Origin: CAZDQL01 sp964507325
Lineage (GTDB): Bacteria > Planctomycetota > UBA1135 > GCA-002686595
Direction: 5' to 3'
NCBI GenBank assembly: GCA_964507325.1
Contig: CAZDQL010000020.1
Coordinates: forward strand, 1-64,000
DNA: 64,000 nt
In this document: positions 8,035-16,955 of the stretch, piece after piece
Layout of the letters: every line of letters starts with the position of its first letter
How positions within the stretch are numbered: position 1 is the first letter of the stretch
Notes under the pieces: model-generated
The model's database searches: none
What the model saw: the letters and a program-made list of their open reading frames with translations, nothing else
Told to the model about the DNA's origin: nothing
Made by a program: the position numbers and the translations under genes

Positions 8035-9104
8035 GACTGATCTTCGTGACCCAGGTCCTGGATCGGGGCGACGGGGTGCTGGGCTTCGTCGTGCGCTGGG
8101 TCGAGGGGCTCGCGGCGCGCTGCGAGCGGGTGCGGGTCATCGCCCTCGAGGTGGGGGAGGTGGACTCCCTGCCGGGGAACGTGGACTTCCGCCAGGTGGG
8201 TCGGCGTGGCCGGGTGCGGCGCTTCCTGCGCTATCGGCGTCACCTGCGGGAGGCCTTCGGCGAGGGCTTCGACACCCTCCTGACCCACATGGTGCCGCGC
8301 TACTCGACGCTGGCCGCGCCGTTGGCGCGCCGGGCCGGGGCGGGGCACTTCCTGTGGTACACCCACAAGGGGGTCGACCGGCGCCTACGCCGGGCGGTGC
8401 GCGTCGTCGACCGTGTCTTCAGCGCCTCGCCGGAGTCGATGCGCGTCGACACGCCCAAGAGGGTGATCACCGGACACGGGGTCGACCTGGCCCACTTCGC
8501 CGCCGGGGCGGCCCCCAGCCAGCCCCCGCGCCTGCTCTCGGTGGGGCGGCTGTCCCCCGCCAAGGATCCCCTGACCCTGCTGGATGCCCTCGCGCTGGTG
8601 CGCGCGGGGGAGCGCGGGCGCGAGCTCGTCCTGGACTGGGTGGGAGGCGGGCTGGCCGCCGGGGACGACGCCTACGAGCGGGAGGTGGCGCGACGCATCG
8701 AGGAGCGCGGCCTCGCCGGCTGCGTCGCCCTGCGCGGGCCGATCCCCTATGGACGGGTGGCGGAGTTCTTCTCGCGGGCGACCCTCTTCCTCTCCGGCAG
8801 CCGCACCGGCTCGGTGGACAAGGTCGTGCTCGAGGCGATGGCGGCGGGTCGACCGGTGGTGACCTGCAACGAGAGCTTCCCTCCGATCCTGGCCGAGCTG
8901 GGCTGCGACGCGCAGGCGCTCGTCTATCCCCCCGGGGACGCCCACGCCCTGGCCGAGCGCATCGAGGGGCTCTTGGCCCTGACCCAAGAGGAGCGCGATC
9001 GGCTCGGAGCTCGCCTGCGGGCGATCGTCGCACGCGATCACGAGGTGGATGCGCTGATGGGGCGGCTGGTGACCGAGATGGCCGCAGGGGACCACCCGCG
9101 ATGA
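8031..9104 (+). CDS. Glycosyltransferase family 4 with altered EX7E motif
   Basis: A 357-aa GT-B protein beginning MRLIFVTQVLDRGDGVLGF. TTG 8031 overlaps the preceding TGA (TTGA); it is preferred because it keeps the first beta strand, although GTG 8047 would also be possible. LLSVGRLSPAKDPLTLLDAL marks the donor domain. In the donor-binding loop, SRTGSVDKVVLEAMAAGRP keeps the second glutamate, but the position of the first is Gly, so the motif is incomplete. Such variants occur in active GT4 enzymes, but activity cannot be assumed. It overlaps the following gene by 4 bp (ATGA). Confidence 0.85.
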   Translation: MRLIFVTQVLDRGDGVLGFVVRWVEGLAARCERVRVIALEVGEVDSLPGNVDFRQVGRRGRVRRFLRYRRHLREAFGEGFDTLLTHMVPRYSTLAAPLARRAGAGHFLWYTHKGVDRRLRRAVRVVDRVFSASPESMRVDTPKRVITGHGVDLAHFAAGAAPSQPPRLLSVGRLSPAKDPLTLLDALALVRAGERGRELVLDWVGGGLAAGDDAYEREVARRIEERGLAGCVALRGPIPYGRVAEFFSRATLFLSGSRTGSVDKVVLEAMAAGRPVVTCNESFPPILAELGCDAQALVYPPGDAHALAERIEGLLALTQEERDRLGARLRAIVARDHEVDALMGRLVTEMAAGDHPR

Positions 9105-10858
9105 CGGTCAGTCCCGCCCTCGCGGAACCGGTGCGGCGTGCCCTGGGGTGGCTCCTCTCGCTGCGCGACGGTCAGGGGCGCATCCTCTGCCCCGACCACG
9201 GGCTCGCCCACAGCGGCAAGAACGCGGGGGTGATCGTGATGGCCTGTGAGCTGGCGCGCTCGGGGGCGGAGGGGGACCGCGACGCCCTCTTGGAGGTGGC
9301 GCGCGAGCAGGCGGAGCACTTGGTGGTCAACCTGAAGCGCGAGGTGGGCAGCACCTGCTTCACCTTTCGTCCCGGCCGCCACGATCCCTACAACTGCTCC
9401 AACAGCGTGATCGACGGGGGCGCCTGCTCGGACGCCCTGGCGGAGCTGGTGCTGACCTTCGGCGACCGGCTGGAACCGGCCGAGCGGGAGCGCTTCCAGC
9501 ACGCCAGCATCCTGCACGCCCAGACCTACCTGCGCTACGCGATCCTCGACAAGGGGATCCCCGCCCAGCGCGCCTGGGCGATGAGCGGAGTGGCCCCCGC
9601 CTGGCAGTTGGCGCGCCACGACGTTCTCGAGCTGGTGGTGCGCGAAGGGGCGCGCATCCTGGCCGAGGTGCAACACCCCGATGGCAGCTACCCCTACCAC
9701 CCCCTCGACCGGGGCGCGGGGCATCCGGGGGCGAGCGACGTGTCCGCCTTCTACCAGTCGCGCGTCACCGCCTTCCAGCTCTTCGCCCTGGAGCGCATCG
9801 GGCACGACCCGACCGCCGCACCCCACCGCGCGGCGCTCCTCGGCGGTCTCGAGTTCCTGGCGGCCCTGCAGGGTCCGGACGGGATCAAGTGCGGGTTGGT
9901 GGAGGCCAAGCCCTGGTATTGGGGTGCCGCCCACGAGGTGGCGAGCCATCCCTTCGACGTCTTTGCCCTGGCGCGGGGGTGGAGGCTCTTCGGGACGCCG
10001 GAGCTGGCGCTCGCCGCGCGCCGGGCCTGGCGCGCGTGGGTGGACCACCTCGGTCCCGACGGAAAGCCCACGAGCCACCACCCCGGCCCGGGGCGACGGC
10101 GCAGCTACCAGTGCCCCGTCTTCTGGGCCGGCCACGCCTCGTGGATGGCGCGCGCCCTGGAGGACTTGCAGGCGAGCCAGGAGGTGGAGCCCGACCACGA
10201 CGCTCAGGGGGCCACCTCGACACGGGTGCGGGCTTTCCCCCAGGCCTCGCTGGTGCGCCTGGAGGACGCCTCCCTCTGCGCCTGGATCCGCGGAGCGCGA
10301 CCGGGAGCGAACGCGCACCACGGGAGCCCACGCGGCGCGGGGCTCCTGGCCCTGGTGTCGAAGGAGAGCGGTGAGGACCTCCTCGGCCGGCGCCGTCCGC
10401 GCCGCTCCCTCGAGGGGGAGTGGGTCGGTCGCTCGGGACTCCCGTCCCCCGCCCGGGGTTGGCGGGCGGGTGGGGAGGAGCTGCGCTTCTCCCTCTGGCT
10501 GGCGCGCAACGCCTGGCGCGGCAGGCGTCGCTTGGAGGCGCTCTGCGCGCCCCCCAGGGTCTTGGCCGAGGCGGTGCTCGCCCCGACCTCCGGTCGAGTG
10601 GCGAGCTCCTTCGGCCTCGAAGCGAACCTCGTCCCCGGGGAGGACGGGGTCGGCCTGCGCAGCTCCTTGGCGTATCGCGATGGGACGCCCGTGCCGGGCT
10701 CCGTCCTCGAGCGCCGCTACCGCCTCGACGGCGACGGTCTCTCGGTGGAGGAGCACCTGGAGGCGGATGGCGGGGCGCGAGGGGTGACCTACCGCCTCCC
10801 CGCGGGGGCTCGCCAGGTCCAGCGGGAAAAGGGGAGCATCCACTACCGCATCGGGTAG
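9101..10858 (+). CDS. Alpha/alpha-toroid protein with beta-rich C-terminus, glycan locus
   Basis: A 585-aa protein without a clear signal peptide. Residues 1-370 read as repeated helix pairs with aromatic and Gly motifs (PDGSYPYHPLDRG, QGPDGIKCGL, WYWGAAHEV), typical of alpha/alpha-barrel folds used by glycan lyases, hydrolases and prenyl-type enzymes. Residues 395-585 are rich in predicted strands and Gly turns, like the beta-sandwich that follows the toroid in heparinase-type lyases. I do not recognise a named family or a catalytic residue set. ATG 9101 overlaps the preceding stop (ATGA), tying it to the glycosyltransferases. A glycan-modifying or editing role is inferred from fold and position only. 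Confidence 0.6.
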   Translation: MTVSPALAEPVRRALGWLLSLRDGQGRILCPDHGLAHSGKNAGVIVMACELARSGAEGDRDALLEVAREQAEHLVVNLKREVGSTCFTFRPGRHDPYNCSNSVIDGGACSDALAELVLTFGDRLEPAERERFQHASILHAQTYLRYAILDKGIPAQRAWAMSGVAPAWQLARHDVLELVVREGARILAEVQHPDGSYPYHPLDRGAGHPGASDVSAFYQSRVTAFQLFALERIGHDPTAAPHRAALLGGLEFLAALQGPDGIKCGLVEAKPWYWGAAHEVASHPFDVFALARGWRLFGTPELALAARRAWRAWVDHLGPDGKPTSHHPGPGRRRSYQCPVFWAGHASWMARALEDLQASQEVEPDHDAQGATSTRVRAFPQASLVRLEDASLCAWIRGARPGANAHHGSPRGAGLLALVSKESGEDLLGRRRPRRSLEGEWVGRSGLPSPARGWRAGGEELRFSLWLARNAWRGRRRLEALCAPPRVLAEAVLAPTSGRVASSFGLEANLVPGEDGVGLRSSLAYRDGTPVPGSVLERRYRLDGDGLSVEEHLEADGGARGVTYRLPAGARQVQREKGSIHYRIG

Positions 10859-10893
10859 CCGATCCCTGCCCGCCTCCCCCCCCTCGACCCTGG

Positions 10894-10899
10894 TACCCT
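10894..10899 (+). promoter_or_regulatory. Possible -10 hexamer TACCCT
   Basis: TACCCT is in the 98-bp gap, 57 nt upstream of the radical SAM start at 10957. It is the only promoter-like hexamer in this gap and would drive the 10957-18241 run. Confidence 0.3.
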
Positions 10900-10956
10900 A
10901 CTCAACATACGCCCCCGGACGCGTCGAAGACCCTCCCGCGACGCCCTGGCTGCCCC

Positions 10957-12405
10957 ATGAAGATCCTCCTGGCCTGTCCCCCGACCTCCGATCTGGAGAG
11001 CATCAGCGAGTCGTTCTACCCAGTTGGGTTGAACTGCCTCAAGCAGTACATGGCCGAGCGCGGCTACGACTGCGTGATGGGTATGCACAACCGTGAGCCC
11101 TGGGAGGTCGCCGAGCGGGAGCTCGATGAGATGCAGCCCGACGTCGTGGGGCTGACCGTCTACACCCACACCCGCGCCGCGGTGCAGGACTACTGCCAGC
11201 GCGTGCGCAAGCTCGCGCCCGGCGCCACCATCGTGCTGGGCGGGCACCACGCCGCCTTCATGACCGATCAGGTGCTGCGCCACTTCGAGGTGGACGCGGT
11301 GGTGGTCGACGAGGGGGAGATCCCCTTCTACGAGATCGTGCGCGCGGTGGAAGAGGGGCGCAAGCTGGACGACGTGCCGGGGGCGGCGCTCCTGCGCGAC
11401 GGCCGGGTGGTGCGCAATCCGTCACCGGCGCCGATCGAGATCGACGAGCTGCCGATCGAGAGCCACCACTACCCGGACCGCATCCTCAAGAAGGAGGAGG
11501 CGCTCTTGATGGCCGGCGATCGCCTGGGTCCGGAGCCCTGGCAGTACCGCGCCTACTGGGCGACCACCACGCGCGGCTGCCCCTACCACTGCGCCTTCTG
11601 CTCGGTGCTCGGCCGCAGTTCCTGGCGCATGGAGAGCCCCCAGCGCGTGGTCGACCGCATGCAGTACCTGCAGGAGGTCAAGAACTGCGGCTTCATCACG
11701 TTTGGTGACAGTTCGATGAACGTGCGCCCCGCGCGCCTGCGGGAGATCTGCGAGGAGATCATCCGCCGCAAGGTGAAGATCCGCTGGTTCGCCTCCGGCA
11801 TGCGCGCCAACGAGAAGCTCCTGCCGGAGGACCTCTTGGAAGTGATGGCGCGCGCGGACTGCGCGGCGATCTGCTACGGGGTGGAGTCCGGCTCTCCGGA
11901 GATCCTGCGCACCATCCGCAAGAAGCTGCGTCCCACCGACGTCGACCGGGCGGTGACCCTGACCCAGAAGTACGGCATGATCGGCCGCGTGTCCCTGATG
12001 ATCGGCAACCCGGGGGAGACGGACGAGACGATCGGCGAGACGCTGGCCCTCCTGGATCGCGTCAAGCCGCGCTTGGCGGGGATCGCGGTGGCCCAGGTCT
12101 ACCCCGGCACCGAGCTCTTCGACATCGCCAAGGCGGAGGGGTTCATGGACGACGAGTACTGGCTCGACGGCTCCAACCCGATCCCCTTCTTCCCCGCCGC
12201 CGACTACTCCACCACCATGAAGTGGTACGCCCGGGTGCGCTTCCGCGCCACGCGCGGTCGCACGGTGCTCGGATGGCTGCACGGTCTGCGCGCCTCCCTG
12301 CGGGATCGCATGGGGATCGACGTCGGACGTGGCGGGCTCAAGTTCGGCTGCCCCGCTCCGCCCCTCTTCGATCGCAGCCGCCCCAGAAACCCCAGGGTCG
12401 CCTGA
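10957..12405 (+). CDS. B12-binding-domain radical SAM protein
   Basis: A 482-aa enzyme of the cobalamin-domain radical SAM class. Residues 1-140 form a Rossmann-like B12-binding-type domain (MKILLACPP..., VVGLTVYTHTRAAV, IVLGGHHAAF), though the DxHxxG histidine loop is not obvious. The [4Fe-4S] motif CPYHCAFC (CxxxCxxC) appears near residue 208, followed by FGDSSMN and GVESGSPEIL, both typical of the partial TIM barrel. Such enzymes methylate or rearrange unactivated carbons of lipids, sugars or other metabolites. It is followed 15 bp later by the sulfatase-like gene. With glycosyltransferases around it, a role in decorating a glycan or its lipid carrier is possible but unproven. Confidence 0.85.
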   Translation: MKILLACPPTSDLESISESFYPVGLNCLKQYMAERGYDCVMGMHNREPWEVAERELDEMQPDVVGLTVYTHTRAAVQDYCQRVRKLAPGATIVLGGHHAAFMTDQVLRHFEVDAVVVDEGEIPFYEIVRAVEEGRKLDDVPGAALLRDGRVVRNPSPAPIEIDELPIESHHYPDRILKKEEALLMAGDRLGPEPWQYRAYWATTTRGCPYHCAFCSVLGRSSWRMESPQRVVDRMQYLQEVKNCGFITFGDSSMNVRPARLREICEEIIRRKVKIRWFASGMRANEKLLPEDLLEVMARADCAAICYGVESGSPEILRTIRKKLRPTDVDRAVTLTQKYGMIGRVSLMIGNPGETDETIGETLALLDRVKPRLAGIAVAQVYPGTELFDIAKAEGFMDDEYWLDGSNPIPFFPAADYSTTMKWYARVRFRATRGRTVLGWLHGLRASLRDRMGIDVGRGGLKFGCPAPPLFDRSRPRNPRVA

Positions 12406-12420
12406 ACGTCCGTCGAGGCG

Positions 12421-14595
12421 ATGAGCTCCGCCAGCGACTCCCGCTCCTCCCCCGGCCTCGCCTCCAGCATCGGCGCAGCCCTGCGCGCGGGGTTGGTGGT
12501 GGGCGCCCTGGCGGGTCTCTTCGACGGGATCGTGCGCACGCTGGGGATCGACCCGGGGCTCTTCCTGATCCGTCTCTGGGAGCAGGGGCTCTGGACCGCC
12601 CTGACGATCGGGCTGCCCAGTGTGGGGGAGGTGCCGGAGCTGCTCCTCTGCACGGCGGGGGCGATCTGTGTCTACGTCCTGGGTTCGCTCCTGGTGGCGC
12701 TCCTGGCGGCGCTCTGCCTGCACCCCCTGCTGCGCGCCCAGGGCGAGGCGCGCTACGCCCGATTCCTCGGACTGGGCCTGGGAGCGTGGCTCTTCCTCGA
12801 GCTCTACTGGTGGTCGCGGCCGGCGATCATGCCCGATCGGTCGGCGACCGATCCCGCGCGGGTGGCCGCCGCGCTGGTGCTGCTGGTGGTCTGCGTCGCC
12901 GTGGGGCTGCTGCTGCCGCGCCTGCGGGGTTGGCTGCCCGACCGGCTGCGCCGCTCCACCCCCGTGGTCGCCCTCTTGCTCGCTGCCGTCGGGGCGGTCT
13001 ACCTGCTGATCGGAGCGCGGGGCAGCGCCGACCTGGGGCGCGCCAGCGAGCGCAACCGCGAGGTGCCCAACGTGCTGCTCTTCGTGGTCGACGCCCTGCG
13101 CCAGGACGTGCTCGGCTGCTACGGGCACCCCGTGGTCACCACTCCCACCATCGACCGCCTGGCGGCTGAGGGGGTGCTCTTCGAGGACGCCTTCGTGCAG
13201 GCGCCCTTCACCTGGACCAGCTTCGGCTCCTTCCTGACGGGCAAGTACCCGCGGCGCCACGGCCTAGTGAAGATGCAGGCGGGCTACACCCTGCCCGTCA
13301 ACCTGACCCTGACCGAGTACCTGCACGGCGCACCGCGCCGCGAGGGCGACGGCCTCGAGCAGGAGGACGTGGTGGGGGCCGCCTTCCTGACCGGGACCCT
13401 CTCCCATGGATCGGGCCTGGCGCGCGGCTTCGACTACTACTTCGAGGCGCTCGTGGGGCACGAGCTGGTCGACGTGCACAGCCGCTGGAGCTCCTTCCGC
13501 TCGGGGCTCCTGCCCTGGCTCTACAAGAACAAGCTCAGCCAGAAGCTCGACAGCAACCTGGTGGCGACCACGGCCGTGGAGTGGTTCCGCGCCAACGGCG
13601 AGCGCCGCTGGGTGGCGATGGTGCACTACTACTCGACCCACACCCCCTACGACCCCCCCGACGAGTTCCGCGAGCTGTACTGCGATCCGGACTACGACGG
13701 GCGCCTGAGAGCCTTCAAGTCCGAGTACCGCCGGGCCCTCGAGGAGGGGCGGGCCGAGCTGCGCCCCGAGGACGTGACCCAGATCCAGAACCTCTACTTC
13801 GCCGGCGTGACCCAGGCGGATCACATGATCGGTCAGGTGATCGAGGAGCTCGAACGACAGGACCTCCTGGAAGAGACGATCGTGGTGGTGACCTCCGACC
13901 ACGGGGAGTCCCTCGGCGAGCACGGGCTCTGGGAGCACAACCACATGTACCAGGACAACCTGCGCGTGCCTCTGATCGTGCGTTGGCCGCGCGGGCTGCC
14001 CAGGGGGCAGTCGATCGACGGAATCGTGGACTCGATCGACCTGATGCCCACCTTGATCGACCTGATGGGATTGGAGGCCCTGACCCACGTCTCCGAGCTC
14101 CCGGGCGACGCCGACCGGGAAGAGCGAGTCCACGTCCTCGACGGAGTCAGTCTCCTGCCGCGCATCCGGGGGGAGACGGACAGCGTGCGGCGCTACTCCT
14201 TCGCCGAGAACGGCCGCTACCGCTCGATCCAGGACGAGCGCTACAAGCTGATCGTGCGCCGCGAGCTGCTCGAGGAGGGGGCCTGGGAGGCGATGCTGAC
14301 CGCCGAGCCGGAGCGTTGGAACGAGCCCGCCTTCCAGCGCCCGCGTTTCTTCGATCTGGGCGCGGACCCGGGGGAGTTCACCAACCTCTTCACCTCCGCC
14401 TACGACGAGCACGCCGAGCGCATCCGCGCGTACTTCGACCAGCTCGTGAGCTGGAGCGAGACCATGCCGGTGCGTTCCGACCGCATGATGGAGTCGGAGC
14501 GCGACCGGGAGGCGCAGGCCGCCCTGATGGAGGCCCTCGGCTACGGCGGCGGCGTGGGGGACGTGGAGGAGGAGGAGGAGCCCGACGCCGACTGA
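12421..14595 (+). CDS. Membrane-anchored sulfatase-like (alkaline phosphatase superfamily) protein
   Basis: A 724-aa protein with about five N-terminal membrane segments (roughly 20-36, 72-100, 113-130, 147-166, 181-198), then a periplasmic alkaline-phosphatase-superfamily domain from about residue 215. Metal-binding Asp224 (FVVDALRQD) and a DHGESLGEHG block are present. At the nucleophile site, sulfatases have C/S-x-P-S-R; here it reads T264-W-T-S-F before GSFLTG. The residue that becomes formylglycine is therefore Thr, and the Pro and Arg are gone. Thr is the nucleophile in phosphoethanolamine and LtaS-type transferases, so a phospho- rather than sulfo-group reaction is plausible. It ends in an acidic tail. 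Confidence 0.8.
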   Translation: MSSASDSRSSPGLASSIGAALRAGLVVGALAGLFDGIVRTLGIDPGLFLIRLWEQGLWTALTIGLPSVGEVPELLLCTAGAICVYVLGSLLVALLAALCLHPLLRAQGEARYARFLGLGLGAWLFLELYWWSRPAIMPDRSATDPARVAAALVLLVVCVAVGLLLPRLRGWLPDRLRRSTPVVALLLAAVGAVYLLIGARGSADLGRASERNREVPNVLLFVVDALRQDVLGCYGHPVVTTPTIDRLAAEGVLFEDAFVQAPFTWTSFGSFLTGKYPRRHGLVKMQAGYTLPVNLTLTEYLHGAPRREGDGLEQEDVVGAAFLTGTLSHGSGLARGFDYYFEALVGHELVDVHSRWSSFRSGLLPWLYKNKLSQKLDSNLVATTAVEWFRANGERRWVAMVHYYSTHTPYDPPDEFRELYCDPDYDGRLRAFKSEYRRALEEGRAELRPEDVTQIQNLYFAGVTQADHMIGQVIEELERQDLLEETIVVVTSDHGESLGEHGLWEHNHMYQDNLRVPLIVRWPRGLPRGQSIDGIVDSIDLMPTLIDLMGLEALTHVSELPGDADREERVHVLDGVSLLPRIRGETDSVRRYSFAENGRYRSIQDERYKLIVRRELLEEGAWEAMLTAEPERWNEPAFQRPRFFDLGADPGEFTNLFTSAYDEHAERIRAYFDQLVSWSETMPVRSDRMMESERDREAQAALMEALGYGGGVGDVEEEEEPDAD

Positions 14596-14601
14596 CGTGC
14601 G

Positions 14602-15798
14602 ATGCCCGATTCCGCGCACTCATCGCCCGCCGCTTCCCCCGCTCCCCTGGTCCTGATCGCCAACGCGCGCATGCCCTCGGAGCGGGCCCAGTCCCTGCAG
14701 GTGGCACAGGTCGCGGCGGCCTTCGAGCGCGCCGGGGCGCCGACCACCCTCCTGCACGCCCGGCGCCGGGACACCCCGGCGATCGAGGAGGCGGCGCTCT
14801 GGGAGCACTACGGCGTCCCCCCGGGCCCGCGCCCTCGGGCGCGCGCGGTGGCCTGTCTCGATTGGATCGACCGCTGCCCGCGCCGCCTGCAGTACGCGCC
14901 GGCGCGCTTGCAGGAGCTCACCTTCGCGCGCAACGCGGCCCGGCTCGTGCGCTCGGAGTTCGACGGTGCCCGCGTGCTCTCGCGCGAGATCGAGTCCGCC
15001 CACGCCCTGCGTGGCCGGCGAGGGCTCTTCCTCGAGCTCCACCGCGTTCCCGGGGGACGGCTGCGCCGGCGCTGGCTGCTGAAGGCCGCGGCCGGGGCGG
15101 CGGGGATCGTGGCGATCTCGGAGGGGGTGCGCCAGGACCTGTTGGGGCTCGGCCTCGACGGGGAGCGCATCGTCGTCGAGCACGACGGCTTCGAGCCGAC
15201 GCGCTTCGCCGCCGCGGTCTCGCGCGGCGAGGCGCGCGAGAGGCTGGACTTGCCCGGAGAGCGGGCGGTGGTGGTCTACACCGGCGGGCTCCTGGCTTGG
15301 AAGGGGGTCGACCTCCTGGTGCAGGCCGCTCGCGAGCTCCCCGAGGCCCTGGTGGTGATCGCCGGTGGGATGGGCGCCGACGTCGAGCGCCTGCGCGCCC
15401 GGGTGGGAGCCAGTGAGAACGTGCGCATCGACGGCTTCCAGCCCCCCTCGCGCGTGCCCCTCTACCTGGCCGCCGCGGACCTGGGGGTGGTGCCGAACCG
15501 TTCCCAGCCGCCGATCAGCGCGCGCTACACCTCCCCCCTGAAGGTCTTCGAGGCGATGGCGGTGGGACTGCCGCTCGTCGTCTCCGACCTGCCCAGCCTG
15601 CGGGAGCTGCTCTCCCCCGAGGAGGCGCTCTTCGTGGCCCCCGACGATCCCCAGGCCCTGGCTCGGGGGATCCAGAGCCTCCTGGAGGACGACGCGCGTC
15701 GAGTTGCAGCCGCCGAACGGCTACGCTCTCGCGCGCCGCGGCACACCTGGGACGCGCGGGCGGCGCGTCTCCTGGAGTGGATGGAGGTCTTGGCGTGA
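14602..15798 (+). CDS. Glycosyltransferase family 4
   Basis: A 398-aa GT-B protein. It starts with a short Ser/Ala/Pro-rich leader, then APLVLIANARMPSERAQSLQ, a pattern seen in GT4 proteins of capsule loci. VVYTGGLLAWKGVDLL and YTSPLKVFEAMAVGLPLV mark the donor half; the second glutamate of the usual EX7E is present, while the first position is Tyr within a Y-T-S-P-L-K-V-F-E motif common to one GT4 branch. ATG 14602 is 6 nt after the previous stop, and the 3' end overlaps the next gene as GTGA. Substrate unknown. Confidence 0.88.
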   Translation: MPDSAHSSPAASPAPLVLIANARMPSERAQSLQVAQVAAAFERAGAPTTLLHARRRDTPAIEEAALWEHYGVPPGPRPRARAVACLDWIDRCPRRLQYAPARLQELTFARNAARLVRSEFDGARVLSREIESAHALRGRRGLFLELHRVPGGRLRRRWLLKAAAGAAGIVAISEGVRQDLLGLGLDGERIVVEHDGFEPTRFAAAVSRGEARERLDLPGERAVVVYTGGLLAWKGVDLLVQAARELPEALVVIAGGMGADVERLRARVGASENVRIDGFQPPSRVPLYLAAADLGVVPNRSQPPISARYTSPLKVFEAMAVGLPLVVSDLPSLRELLSPEEALFVAPDDPQALARGIQSLLEDDARRVAAAERLRSRAPRHTWDARAARLLEWMEVLA

Positions 15799-16955
15799 AG
15801 GTGCTCTTCCTGAGCGACTCCCTCTCCGACCTCGACGGGGTGGGGCGCTACGCGATGCGCCTGATCGCCGCCATGGAGGCGCAGGAGCCGGACCTCGAGG
15901 TGCGCGTGCTCCTGGCCCGCAAGCACCGCCCCACCTCGGCCGACGTGCCCGCCCATTGGCGCATCGAGGTGGCCCTGCCGCCGGACTACTTCTACTACAT
16001 GTCGCCCCTGCGCTACTGGGCCTGGCGCCTGATCGGCACCTGGCGCGTCTGGCGCGCCGCGCGCTGGGCGGATCTGGCGCACGCCATCAAGGACTACCCC
16101 CACAACCAGGTGGCGCTCGACGGGGCGCGGCTGGCGGGGGTGCCCTGCGTGGCCACCGCCCACGGGACCTACACCATCGCGCCGCTCCTGTCCCGCCGTC
16201 ACGCTCGTCGGGCGCGACGCGTCTACCGCGCCCTGGCGCGCATGATCTCGGTCAGCCGCTACACCCGGCGGCGCCTCCTGGAGCTGATGCCGGAGCTCCC
16301 GGAGGAGCGGGTCCAGGTGATCCCCAACTGCGTCGCCGCCGAGCACTACCTCGCTCCGCGCGCCGGGGGGGAGAAGCCCTGGCACGGACTGCGCTTCACC
16401 CTCGGCATCGGAGAGCTGAAGGAGCGCAAGGGGCACCACCTGGCGCTCGCCGCCTGGTGCCGCGTGGCGCGCGACCACCCCGAGCTGCACCACTTCCTGG
16501 TCGGCAACCGCTCCGGCGACGAGTACGAGGAGGGCCTCTTGGAGCGGGTGCGGGAGGCGGGCCTCGCGGAGCGCCTGCACCTCCTGGGCAACGTCAGCGA
16601 GGACGAGAAGGTGGACCTCCTGCAGCGCGCGGAGGTCTTCCTGCACACGCCGGTGACCGCCTCCGACGGCGGCTTCGAGGGTTTTGGGATCGTCTACCTC
16701 GAGGCCTCGGCGGCGGGCACGCCGGTGATCGGGACCCTGGACTGCGGCGCCGAGGACGCCATCGAGGAGGGCCGCACCGGCTTCCTGGTGGCCCAGGAGA
16801 CCGACGCGGTCGAAGCCGCCCTGCGCGAGCTGGTGGAGGACCGCCCGCTGCGGGAGCGCATGGGGGCGGCGGGCAAGAGCCACGCGGCGGCGGCGAGCTG
16901 GGACGACAACGCCCGAACGGTGCTGGCGCTCTACCGGGAGGCGCTCTCCCGATGA
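15795..16955 (+). CDS. Glycosyltransferase family 4
   Basis: A 386-aa GT-B enzyme starting MKVLFLSDSLSDLDGVGRYA. GTG 15795 is chosen because it overlaps the previous TGA (GTGA) and gives the standard N-terminal strand; a GTG at 15777 would add six unlikely residues. ATAHGTYTI is the acceptor-side block. LGIGELKERKGHHLAL and FEGFGIVYLEASAAGTPVIG (intact EX7E) define the donor domain. The stop overlaps the next ATG (ATGA). It is the middle of three consecutive glycosyltransferases after the sulfatase-like gene, probably successive steps in one repeat unit. Confidence 0.9.
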   Translation: MKVLFLSDSLSDLDGVGRYAMRLIAAMEAQEPDLEVRVLLARKHRPTSADVPAHWRIEVALPPDYFYYMSPLRYWAWRLIGTWRVWRAARWADLAHAIKDYPHNQVALDGARLAGVPCVATAHGTYTIAPLLSRRHARRARRVYRALARMISVSRYTRRRLLELMPELPEERVQVIPNCVAAEHYLAPRAGGEKPWHGLRFTLGIGELKERKGHHLALAAWCRVARDHPELHHFLVGNRSGDEYEEGLLERVREAGLAERLHLLGNVSEDEKVDLLQRAEVFLHTPVTASDGGFEGFGIVYLEASAAGTPVIGTLDCGAEDAIEEGRTGFLVAQETDAVEAALRELVEDRPLRERMGAAGKSHAAAASWDDNARTVLALYREALSR

